Shown here in pieces: positions 50,250 to 59,115 of a stretch of 64,000 nucleotides of DNA. Where the stretch lies: NCBI GenBank assembly GCA_009103225.1, contig RHPI01002438.1, positions 501,127-565,126 on the forward strand, given 5' to 3'. Below the pieces are notes generated by a model. That model did not search any database. It was not told where the DNA came from and saw only the letters and a list, made by a program, of their open reading frames with translations. How positions within the stretch are numbered: position 1 is the first letter of the stretch; each line of letters begins with the position of its first letter. Origin of the DNA: Chlorokybus atmophyticus (taxonomy: Eukaryota; Streptophyta; Chlorokybophyceae; Chlorokybales; Chlorokybaceae). The translations under genes and the position numbers were made by a program.

Positions 50250-51043
50250 TGTCATGCGCGAGCATGTAGTGTCATGTGCATGATGCCCTCGGGGCTGGCG
50301 ACATGGATGGACCTTGGGGTTTTGGCTCTCATAGCCATTTTACAGGGTTTATGTGTTGGGTTTTCATTGAGAACTCATGTTTGGGTCCTCATGGACGTGA
50401 GGGAGGTGTGTTCGAGGCGTATCTACAGTCAGATACGGAGCTGACAGCATATCTGGGTCACTATGGTATCTCGCACAGCTGTTTCGGAGTTGTGACTTTG
50501 AGAAGCCGTAACTTACAGTTGGAGTGGCGGTTTGGCCATGGGTTGGCGTAAAAAGATGCGTTCTGAAGTGTACTTGAAGAGGATGAGCTTGGATAAGCCT
50601 TTCCTAACTGTTTACCGTTACTTATCAACGCCACCATGACTGTTACTATGCTGATGCAGATTGACAGTTAGGGTAGTTGGAGAGTTGGTTGGGCTTGAGC
50701 TCAACGGTGGTATATAAGGCTTTGCTAGCCTGTTTCCTAGTTTGGTTGGATGCAAGTTGGCCTACTGGAGTGCAAGCAACACCTTTGGGAAGAGGTTCTT
50801 GGCTGAGCGGATGCGTGTGCACATGCTTGCATGTATGGCGTGTGTGCACGTGTTCGTTGCTGTGCGTTGCTGTGCATGAAGGGGTGTGTGTCACTGTTGC
50901 GACTTTGATGCACCGTATGGGCTGCCTTAGCATGTACTTTGAGTGAGGATTGAGTTGGGACTGCTTTACACAAGTGAACGGCTGATTGCAAGTCAAGTTG
51001 TGGTCTACTTGCCTACCTTTTGCAAGGGGACACGCATCTTTCA
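50250..51043 (+). repeat. 5' LTR (794 bp, lacks last 137 bp of 3' LTR)
   Basis: It starts TGTCATGCGC and corresponds base for base to 58181-58974 without indels and with about five substitutions. It ends with the 15-mer GACACGCATCTTTCA, after which the sequence departs from the 3' LTR. Confidence 0.9.
50711..50718 (+). promoter_or_regulatory. Probable TATA box of the LTR promoter
   Basis: TATATAAG lies about 460 bp into the LTR and is repeated in the 3' LTR. It probably drives the genomic transcript and marks the U3/R region. Confidence 0.5.
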
Positions 51044-51075
51044 CTTGCATCAAATGAGTTGATTCAGCTTCAACC

Positions 51076-54000
51076 ATGGATAGCACACCGAGATTCAGTG
51101 GGAGGCCCGGCACGGCGGACCTACGCGACTTCATCGACCGCTTCGACTCCGAGATGGTCAAGTGGGAGTATCGGGACAAGTCGGGGTGGGACGAGCACAA
51201 AGCCTTCAAGATGTTGCCTCTATACCTCAAGGATGAAGCCCTTGGCACGTGGAGAGAGTTCAAGGAGCAGCTGGAGGTGAGGGAGAGGGCGTTGCGGCTC
51301 GGCGCACCGGCTGCGTTTGAAGCGGAGTGGAAGAAGGAGCAGCCCGTGACTGAGTTCAAGGCGCTCTTGAGGAAGACCTACCCACAATCAACACCCGCCA
51401 AGGTTCGTGAGCTGAGTTTCTTCAAGCGCAACGCCGGGGAGACGGCGAGGATGATGTATACGCGCATGCTCAAGCTCTTGACGGACACGGACTACAAGGT
51501 GATGACGGATCAGACCGCGGCGGTTGTGTACCTTCAACAACTAGAGGCGGACTTGAGGCTGAAGGTGGAGACCATGTTGACCACTCAGTCCGAGTTTGGC
51601 ACATACACGCTTGCGGATGTCTTCAAGGTGGCCGAGACGGCAGAAATTCAGCATGAGTACCTCAAGAACATTGACCGACAGCGTCGGGGGTTGAAGTTGC
51701 TTGAGATTTCGGAGGAGAAGAGCTCTTCCAAGCCCGCGGCAACATCGGCGGCAAGCAAGGCAGCTGGTGGGAAGCCAAAGGAGTTCAAGCATGCCAACAA
51801 CGCGGTTGTGGAAGGTGTGTCGGGTGCCAAATGCTGGTCGTGTGGAGAGCAAGGCCATATTGCAAGGGATTGTGGGAAAGGCAAGAAGGTGGTGTGCTCT
51901 CATTGCAAGAAGGGTGGGCATGTTGATGCCAAGTGTTGGAGTAAGCATCCAGAGCTGCGTCCACAACAAGGAGCGGCAGTCGGAGCTCACTCGAGTGTGA
52001 GAGCGGAGCCATCAATGTCGGAGGTGACAAAGGCATTGGCGGCAATGCAATCGGAGTATGCATCGTTGAAGAGCATGCTCGAGCGAGGGAAATGGCCCGA
52101 GAGAGGAGCGGAGGATAAGCCAAGCAGCTCCGGAGGTTACCTCGCGTATAGTGCGCTCTCCGGAGGCACTAAGGTGGCAGCGGTTGCGACGACGAGAGCG
52201 TCGGCACGCCGAAACGCTGCACCAGCTCCCCCGACTAGGATGGTTGAGGAGGAGGCCGCGCCCGTCCGCGAGGAGGGTGTGGATCATGATAGGATGCGGG
52301 CACCAGCTGCACGCATGCCTATGTCATTTAAGTTGCTGCCAACAACCCCGTTGGAGCAAGAGAGTTCGCGCTCGGAGGGTGCGAAAGTGCAGCCGACTGC
52401 TACGGCAACGGCGCGACATGATGTCGGCGTCGGTGGCGGTGGTGAGCACAAGAGAGTGGGGGAGCTGCTACAGATGTGTGTAAAGCTTCTCGAGGGTGCC
52501 AAGATGCTTTCCCAACAGCCCGCAACTCAAGCCAATGAAGAAAACTTGGAGTTGACGGCGCCGTTGGAGAGCGTTGCGGCGGAGCTGGTCGGGCAGCCGC
52601 TTGTTTGCTTGAAGGACCTTGGAGTCAGCAAGGAACACGTGATGGAGCTGTTGCAAAGTGCTCTAGACACCACTAGGACTGCCTCGACAAAGTCTCATGA
52701 CCATATGAGCAAGTCTCATGAAGATATGGTGGCGCAAGCAGGCCGTATGGTTGCGCGCGCGGAGCTGGCGGCGCCCGAGGGGTCCGCGTCGGCGTCGAGT
52801 TCTCTCACTCAGCTTGAAGACAAGCTGGAGGAAGGTGTGGGGAGTGTAGGAGGGATGTTGGCAATGCTTCCCGCCACTCGGCCGGCCTTGAGAGAGAAGA
52901 TATCGCCGAATGTGGCGATGGTGGACAACCGTGGGGGGCACATCAGCCTAGACGGCTTCGTGCCAGATGTTGTCTTGGTGGATACAGGTGCACAACCTGT
53001 CATTTTGGGTGCTAGAGCTGTCAAGGGGATGGGACTCAGCCCCAAGGAGTGGGAGCCATGCCCGGTCATGATCAATACCTCGGCGGGGACCGTAGAGGCC
53101 GTGTGCGGCATAACGGTGCAGCCGGTGGACATATGCTTGACTGCGGTGGGAGGTGCTACCACGTCCTTCAAGGTTCGATGCCTCATCACGGATGCAAAGG
53201 GGTACGATGTGCTGCTCGGACAAGACTTCTTGTTCCCCGTCGGCGGCGGCGTTGACAATTGGATCGAACAAGGGTTCTTTCGGCCGCGTTGGCGTGTGGG
53301 TGGAGGGGAGAAGGCCTATTTTCCGTTGAGCATCACACAAGGGGGTCTTGAGAGGTCTCCAACCTCTGCATCTGCTGTGTGGGCGTGCTTGAGTCGCCGT
53401 TCAGTCAAGGGATGGCTTGGTGACAGCACCGACATGTACTATGACCATGTGGAGGAGGGGGAGAGTGTCCTCGCACACATGGAGGAGGGGAGACCTCCGG
53501 AGCTGGTCTATATGGCGCAAACTCAGTCACAAGAGCTGGAGTTGGCTTCACAACATCGTGCTCAGCGGCAACAAGAGGCTCAAGACAAGGTTAGCCAAGC
53601 ATGGATGAAGGATGTGATGGCATTGGAGCCGCCATTGCTGCCCGAGGGTGTGAGAGCTGTTCATCCGCCTATCAACTACAGCACCGTCGAGTGGAAGGTC
53701 CCCGAGGAGGGTGTTGTGATGGTGGAGCTGTTCGGTGGCATTGCAAGTGGGCTTGCGGCCGCGTTGAACGCCGGCATCAAGGTGCGGCGCTATATCTATG
53801 TGGACCCTTCGCCAACGGCGCAACAAGGTGCACAACATCATGTGAGGATGTTGTTGAAGAAGTATCCAGATCTGCTACATGAGGATGCGGTGAAGGGCTT
53901 TCAAAGCACATGGCCGCAAGACATTTGTTTGATAGGGCCACATCAACTTGCAGCTATCGGCCATGTGCATTTGCTTGTAGCCGGGTGGGAATGCCAAGGG

Positions 54001-57000
54001 CATTCACGGGCTGGTCATGGCAAAGGATTGATGGATGCGCGCTCGTCATTGTTTTGGGAGTTAGTGCGCATCATCAACAGGATTCAGCAAGGACAAGAGC
54101 AGCCCATGGCGTACATCGTCGAGAATGTACCAGCTGAAGATGACAAGCGCAAGCGCGTGCGAGAAGACTATCAGCTGGTGAGACATGTGCTAGGCCATGA
54201 GCTGGTCATGGATGCAGCACGGCATGGTTCGCGCGCGCATCGGCTGCGTGTGAAGTGGACAAACCTCGCGCCGGTTGAGTTGCTTCGCACGGTGCAGCAA
54301 GAGTACTCTAGACCGCAAGGTTTGACAGTCAACCAGGTGCTGGAGCATGGGCGCACAGCACAACAGGTCAGCAAGGCTGATCGGCCGCCTCAAGAGGTGG
54401 TGAACCAGGTCGGGCACGACATGGCGGCGCTGCCGACATTGGTGACATACCCAGGCTCTTATGCATTCCGCAAGGGAGGGCCAGGGCTGGTGTGGGACTC
54501 ACAGAACAGCAGGTTGGAAGAGCCAACAGCTGGTGAGCGCGAGCGTGCGATGGGGTTCTTGTCCGGTGCGACAGCGGCGCCGGGACTAAGTGAACAACAG
54601 CGCCGTGTGCTGCTAGGACAAGCCATGGACCAGAACAGCATGGTGTGGCTGATGGTTGTCTGCTTGGCGGCACAAGAGTTGGTGGCAAGCATCATGCCGA
54701 TGCGACAGCAAGCGCGTCGGGAGCCTGCGCCTCTGTCGAGGGGGTGGGAGCAGGTTGTACATGATGAGGAGAGTAAGGGGGTGTCTTTTTCGCCTGTGAC
54801 AGCTGCAAGTGGCAAGAAAGCGGCTGTAGATGGTGCCTTGAAGCAGGAGAAGGCCACCGACCAGACCATGGAGTGGTGTATAGGCGAGCATGTGACACCA
54901 CATGAGCGTGAGTGGCTCGAGGCGTTGCTGGCGCGCAAGCGTGACTGCTTCGCCTACTCTACCAAGGAGTTGGGAGTTTGCAACTTCTACACAATGGACA
55001 TTGAGTTGACCTCTCCAGAGCCCATCTTTCGTCGGCAGTATCGGCTGAGCAAGGTGGAGAAGGAGTTTGTGGCAGAAAAGTGTGCTGACTTGTTGGAGGC
55101 CGGACTCATTGAGGAGTCAACCTCGGACTTCGCGGCGGCGACGGTGTTGCCGTTGAAGAAAGATGCACAAGGAAACTGGACCTCGAGAAGGATGTGTGGT
55201 GACTATCGGCCTCTCAATGAGAAGACCAAGGCTGATCGGTACCCCATGCCTATCCCTGAGGCTATCTTTGATGACATCGGTGATGCAAAGGTGTTCTCCA
55301 TCGTGGACTTGAGGCAGGGCTTCAACCAGATCGCCATCAAGCCCGAGGATCGTGGCAAGACAGCGTTTTGGGGAGTGGACCAGCTCTACCAATGGAAGGT
55401 CATGCCGTTCGGCTTGAAGAATGCGCCTGTGAAGTTTCAGCGTGTGATGGACCGTGTGCTTCGTGGTCTACCCTTCGCAAGGTGCTACATAGATGACATC
55501 TTGGTGTTTAGCCACACGATGGAGGAGCATCTCGTGCACTTGGAGCGCGTGTTCGAGCGCGTGCGCGAGAGCGGCATGAGGTGTCACCCGGAGAAGTGCT
55601 TGTTTGGAGCTGATCGCATCCCGTATCTCGGCCATGAGATAGTGCCGGATGGCGTCCGTGTGCAGCAAGCAAAGGTGGATGCCTTGGTGCAAGTGCCCGC
55701 ACCGACGGACATTAGCCGGCTTCGAGCGTTTCTCGGCTTGGCGAACTACTATCGGAGGTTCGTGGAGGGGTATAGCAAGATTGCAAAGCCCTTAAATGAG
55801 TTGTTGAAGAAGGACAAGGCCTGGTGCTGGTCGGAGGAGTGCCAACGTGCCTTTGAGCTTCTCAAGGAGAAGCTATGCACCGCGCCGGTGTTGAGACGGG
55901 CGGACTACAACCGTCCCTTCATCCTACACACGGATTGGAGCCGTTTGGGCATTGGGGCCGTGTTGTGTCAAAAGGATGATGATGGGAAGGAGTATGTGGT
56001 CGCGTATGGCAGCCGAAGCAACAATAACGCTGAGGCAAACTACAGCTCCTATGAGGGGGAGTGTTTGGCAGTAGTTTGGGCCATAGTTCACTTCAGACCG
56101 TTCCTCTATGGCCGTCCCTTCACACTCATCACCGACCACCAGCCCTTGAAGTGGTTGATGACCAATGACAAGCTCACGGGGAAGCATGCCAGGTGGGCGC
56201 TCATACTGCAAGAGTATGAGTTTGAGATTGAGCACCGAGCTGGTGTTGACAACATGGACGCGGATGGGCTGAGTAGGAACCCAAACCCTTCATCGTTGGA
56301 TGAGAGTGAGGCGAGGCATGACTATGGCATGCCCGTGGCTGGGTTTTTGGCCTACCGTGTGGCTTCTTTGCTGGTGTTGGCGGGTTCGGTGGAAGCATGC
56401 GCATCCATGCGCGCAAACGCAGCTGGAGAGAGCGACAACAATGGTGTAATGCCGCCTTTGGAGGCTGCACCAGCCCCAACGGTCAATGACATTGAAGGGG
56501 AGGAAGCCGAGGCTTCAAAGGACATTTGGAGGGATGAGCAAGTGCTTGCTCACCTCAAAACCGGGCTGTTCCAAGCTGGTTGCAGCACGGCGACGCGAGA
56601 TCGCGTGTGGCAACGCGCGCAACGCTATCGATGGGAGGGAAACCACCTTGTGCGCTTGATGCCGGATGGAGGTGTGAGGATTGTGCCTCAACCACATGAG
56701 AGGAAGCCGCTTGTGGAGCTGCTTCATGAGAGGATGGGCCACTTTGGTGTCAAGAGGACACTTGGGCTCGTGCAATCAGCATATTGGTGGGCTGGCATGA
56801 AGTCTACCGTGGCGGAAGTTGTTGCAAGCTGTGTGGAGTGCGACAGAGTGAAGGCAAGCTTCAATGCCAAGCACCCACAGCTGCACCCTCTACCTATTCA
56901 AGGACTTTTCTATCGGTGGAGCCTAGACCTGGCCGGAGATCTACCAGTCAGCAAGAGAGGCAACCGCTACGTGCTCGTGATGATAGAGCACTTCTCCAAG

Positions 57001-57966
57001 TGGGTCGAGGTCGTGGCGCTGCCATCGAAGGAGAGCAAGCTTGTGGCTGAGGCTTTCCTTGATCAAGTCCTTAGCAGATTCGGTGCTTGTGCTGAGGTTC
57101 TCACTGACCAAGGCACCGAGTTTCGTGGCCAGTTCGATGACTTGTTGGCGCAAGCCTTTATCGACCATCGAAGGACTTCTCGTGACCATCCTCAAGCCGA
57201 TGGGCTTGCTGAGCGAATGGTACAAGTGGTGAAGAAAGGGCTTCGCAAGTACTTTCTCAACCACAACAAGAGAGACTGGGACTTGGCGTTGCCATGGTTG
57301 GCAATGGGCTATCGCATGACGCGGCAGGCTGCGTTGAGCTCATACAGCCCCTATTTTTTGTTGTATGGGAGAGAGCCCATATTGCCAACATCAATCCGGA
57401 GACAGGTTGAGCAGGAGCTTGACTTGGAGGATCCCAATGTGTGGGAGAAGGAGATGGCAAAGCGTGCGGAGCTGTTCCGGTGTGTGATGCCGATTGCACT
57501 TGGCAACTTGCAAGTGGCACAACACCGCGACACGCTGCGCTATGCCAGGGTGAGGAGTGGCTTCTACAAGCCAAGACTGCAGAAGTTTCAGCCCGGAGAC
57601 TTTGTCTACCTGCAGAGAAAGACCAAGGACACGTTGGATACGAGTGCGAGCCGCACCATCCTTCGTGTGAAGAAGCTTCTCAACAACGGTGTGTTGTTGT
57701 TAGAGGGAGCTGATGCCAGGACCACTAAGGAGCACATGAAGAGCTGCGCTCCTTGCCATCTGCCAAACGTGGATGACAGTGTGGATCCGGCTCTGGCAAT
57801 ACCAGATGTGGGCCACCGTTGTGAGCGGTGTGGCCGAGCGGAAGGCTGGGACACCATGCTGCTGTGCGACAGGTGTGTTGCCGGTTGGCACATGGAGTGC
57901 CTTCGTCCACCAGTTGAGGAGATCCCTGATGGGACATGGTATTGTCCAGCGTGTACGAGGACTTGA
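51076..57966 (+). CDS. Gag-PR-DNMT-RT-RH-IN-PHD polyprotein
   Basis: One 2,296-residue frame; ATG at 51076 in good context. Gag about 1-240; zinc knuckles C253-C266 ('CWSCGEQGHIARDC') and C274-C287 ('CSHCKKGGHVDAKC'). Aspartic protease VDTGA with Asp636 and 'DVLLGQDFL'. About 876-1205 is a C5-cytosine methyltransferase-like domain: motif I 'ELFGGIASG' (884-892), motif IV 'GWECQGHS' with Cys973, motif VI 'ENV' (1016-1018), motif VIII 'RAHRLRVKW', motif IX 'ERERAMGF' and motif X 'LLGQAMD'. Reverse transcriptase with Asp1411 and YIDD 1471-1474; RNase H Asp1620 and Asp1687; integrase zinc ligands H1884, H1889, C1919, C1922 and catalytic D1951, D2011, E2046. The C-terminal PHD finger (about 2247-2294, C4HC3, 'GWDTMLLCDRC', 'WYCPAC') takes the place of the chromodomain common in this superfamily. 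No frameshift separates Gag from Pol. Confidence 0.95.
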   Translation: MDSTPRFSGRPGTADLRDFIDRFDSEMVKWEYRDKSGWDEHKAFKMLPLYLKDEALGTWREFKEQLEVRERALRLGAPAAFEAEWKKEQPVTEFKALLRKTYPQSTPAKVRELSFFKRNAGETARMMYTRMLKLLTDTDYKVMTDQTAAVVYLQQLEADLRLKVETMLTTQSEFGTYTLADVFKVAETAEIQHEYLKNIDRQRRGLKLLEISEEKSSSKPAATSAASKAAGGKPKEFKHANNAVVEGVSGAKCWSCGEQGHIARDCGKGKKVVCSHCKKGGHVDAKCWSKHPELRPQQGAAVGAHSSVRAEPSMSEVTKALAAMQSEYASLKSMLERGKWPERGAEDKPSSSGGYLAYSALSGGTKVAAVATTRASARRNAAPAPPTRMVEEEAAPVREEGVDHDRMRAPAARMPMSFKLLPTTPLEQESSRSEGAKVQPTATATARHDVGVGGGGEHKRVGELLQMCVKLLEGAKMLSQQPATQANEENLELTAPLESVAAELVGQPLVCLKDLGVSKEHVMELLQSALDTTRTASTKSHDHMSKSHEDMVAQAGRMVARAELAAPEGSASASSSLTQLEDKLEEGVGSVGGMLAMLPATRPALREKISPNVAMVDNRGGHISLDGFVPDVVLVDTGAQPVILGARAVKGMGLSPKEWEPCPVMINTSAGTVEAVCGITVQPVDICLTAVGGATTSFKVRCLITDAKGYDVLLGQDFLFPVGGGVDNWIEQGFFRPRWRVGGGEKAYFPLSITQGGLERSPTSASAVWACLSRRSVKGWLGDSTDMYYDHVEEGESVLAHMEEGRPPELVYMAQTQSQELELASQHRAQRQQEAQDKVSQAWMKDVMALEPPLLPEGVRAVHPPINYSTVEWKVPEEGVVMVELFGGIASGLAAALNAGIKVRRYIYVDPSPTAQQGAQHHVRMLLKKYPDLLHEDAVKGFQSTWPQDICLIGPHQLAAIGHVHLLVAGWECQGHSRAGHGKGLMDARSSLFWELVRIINRIQQGQEQPMAYIVENVPAEDDKRKRVREDYQLVRHVLGHELVMDAARHGSRAHRLRVKWTNLAPVELLRTVQQEYSRPQGLTVNQVLEHGRTAQQVSKADRPPQEVVNQVGHDMAALPTLVTYPGSYAFRKGGPGLVWDSQNSRLEEPTAGERERAMGFLSGATAAPGLSEQQRRVLLGQAMDQNSMVWLMVVCLAAQELVASIMPMRQQARREPAPLSRGWEQVVHDEESKGVSFSPVTAASGKKAAVDGALKQEKATDQTMEWCIGEHVTPHEREWLEALLARKRDCFAYSTKELGVCNFYTMDIELTSPEPIFRRQYRLSKVEKEFVAEKCADLLEAGLIEESTSDFAAATVLPLKKDAQGNWTSRRMCGDYRPLNEKTKADRYPMPIPEAIFDDIGDAKVFSIVDLRQGFNQIAIKPEDRGKTAFWGVDQLYQWKVMPFGLKNAPVKFQRVMDRVLRGLPFARCYIDDILVFSHTMEEHLVHLERVFERVRESGMRCHPEKCLFGADRIPYLGHEIVPDGVRVQQAKVDALVQVPAPTDISRLRAFLGLANYYRRFVEGYSKIAKPLNELLKKDKAWCWSEECQRAFELLKEKLCTAPVLRRADYNRPFILHTDWSRLGIGAVLCQKDDDGKEYVVAYGSRSNNNAEANYSSYEGECLAVVWAIVHFRPFLYGRPFTLITDHQPLKWLMTNDKLTGKHARWALILQEYEFEIEHRAGVDNMDADGLSRNPNPSSLDESEARHDYGMPVAGFLAYRVASLLVLAGSVEACASMRANAAGESDNNGVMPPLEAAPAPTVNDIEGEEAEASKDIWRDEQVLAHLKTGLFQAGCSTATRDRVWQRAQRYRWEGNHLVRLMPDGGVRIVPQPHERKPLVELLHERMGHFGVKRTLGLVQSAYWWAGMKSTVAEVVASCVECDRVKASFNAKHPQLHPLPIQGLFYRWSLDLAGDLPVSKRGNRYVLVMIEHFSKWVEVVALPSKESKLVAEAFLDQVLSRFGACAEVLTDQGTEFRGQFDDLLAQAFIDHRRTSRDHPQADGLAERMVQVVKKGLRKYFLNHNKRDWDLALPWLAMGYRMTRQAALSSYSPYFLLYGREPILPTSIRRQVEQELDLEDPNVWEKEMAKRAELFRCVMPIALGNLQVAQHRDTLRYARVRSGFYKPRLQKFQPGDFVYLQRKTKDTLDTSASRTILRVKKLLNNGVLLLEGADARTTKEHMKSCAPCHLPNVDDSVDPALAIPDVGHRCERCGRAEGWDTMLLCDRCVAGWHMECLRPPVEEIPDGTWYCPACTRT

Positions 57967-58026
57967 GTAGCGTGTGAGTCAGCTGAAGGCGCACGAGGGC
58001 GTTGGCGCTCAGCTGCAGGGGGTGGT

Positions 58027-58178
58027 GACACGCATCTTTCATGCGTGTGTCAACTTCATGTGATGAGAGATGGTGCATGAGGCAGCATGACATGGTCTCA
58101 TGGTGTATAATAGCATGCGTACATGCATGGCAAGGAGGTTTACGATGAGTTCGAGTCACGATGCGGGAAGGCACGACA
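58027..58178 (+). repeat. 152-bp copy of the LTR tail, internal
   Basis: Identical by eye to 58960-59111, the end of the 3' LTR. Two bases (GC) separate it from the 3' LTR start. Only its first 15 bp are present at the end of the 5' LTR. Confidence 0.9.
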
Positions 58179-58180
58179 GC

Positions 58181-59111
58181 TGTCATGCGCGAGCATGTAG
58201 TGTCATGTGCATGATGCCCTCGGGGCTGGCGACATGGATGGACCTTGGGGTTTTGGCTCTCATAGCCATTTTACAGGGTTTATGTGTTGGGTTTTCATTG
58301 GGAACTCATGTTTGGGTCCTCATGGACGTGAGGGAGGTGTGTTCGAGGCGTATCTACAGTCAGATACGGAGCTGACAGCATATTTGGGTCACTATGGTAT
58401 CTCGCACAGCTGTTTCGGAGTTGTGACTTTGAGAAGCCGTAACTTACAGTTGGAGTGGCGGTTTGGCCATGGGTTGGCGTCAAAAGATGCGTCTTGAAGT
58501 GTACTTGAAGAGGATGAGCTTGGATAAGCCTTTCCTAACTGTTTACCGTTACTTATCAACGCCACCATGACTGTTACTATGCTGATGCAGATTGACAGTT
58601 AGGGTAGTTGGAGAGTTGGTTGGGCTTGAGCTCAACGGTGGTATATAAGGCTTTGCTAGCCTGTTTCCTAGTTTGGTTGGATGCAAGTTGGCCTACTGGA
58701 GTGCAAGCAACACCTTTGGGAAGAGGTTCTTGGCTGAGCGGATGCGTGTGCACATGCTTGCATGTATGGCGTGTGTGCACGTGTTCGTTGCTGTGCGTTG
58801 CTGTGCATGAAGGGGTGTGTGTCACTGTTGCGACTTTGATGCACCGTATGGGCTGCCTTAGCATGTACTTTGAGTGAGGATTGAGTTGGGACTGCTTTAC
58901 ACAAGTGAACGGCTGATTGCAAGTCAAGTTGTGGTCTACTTGCCTACCTTTTGCAAGGGGACACGCATCTTTCATGCGTGTGTCAACTTCATGTGATGAG
59001 AGATGGTGCATGAGGCAGCATGACATGGTCTCATGGTGTATAATAGCATGCGTACATGCATGGCAAGGAGGTTTACGATGAGTTCGAGTCACGATGCGGG
59101 AAGGCACGACA
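58181..59111 (+). repeat. 3' LTR (931 bp)
   Basis: Starts TGTC, ends GACA (inverted termini), followed directly by the CCTT target duplication. The first 794 bp match the 5' LTR; the last 152 bp match the internal block 58027-58178. Confidence 0.85.
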
Positions 59112-59115
59112 CCTT
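59112..59115. repeat. Right target-site duplication CCTT
   Basis: It forms the last pyrimidine stretch before the host acceptor CGCAG, so the splice acceptor context is preserved. Confidence 0.75.

Larger units (their letters stand above)
50250..59111 (+). mobile_element. Ty3/gypsy-type LTR retrotransposon carrying DNMT and PHD domains
   Basis: The 8,862-bp element is flanked by CCTT and has termini TGTC...GACA. The order protease, reverse transcriptase, RNase H, integrase is that of Ty3/gypsy elements. The element lies in an intron of the UBP-like gene in the same orientation. The 794-bp 5' repeat matches the first 794 bp of the 931-bp 3' repeat with about five substitutions counted by eye, so insertion is recent. 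The coding frame is uninterrupted. No classical tRNA primer-binding site beginning TGG follows the 5' repeat; a G-rich polypurine-like stretch (58015-58026) precedes a 152-bp copy of the repeat's tail. It is therefore intact in protein but odd in its repeats. Confidence 0.93.

Noticed and set aside
50677-50946. Open frames inside the LTRs (also 58608-58877)
   Set aside because: They are identical in both LTRs, Cys/Val-rich, span the TATA box, and show no family motif; regulatory sequence is the simpler reading.
51044-51075. Primer-binding site after the 5' LTR
   Set aside because: No stretch beginning TGG or matching a tRNA 3' end could be recognised, so none is annotated.
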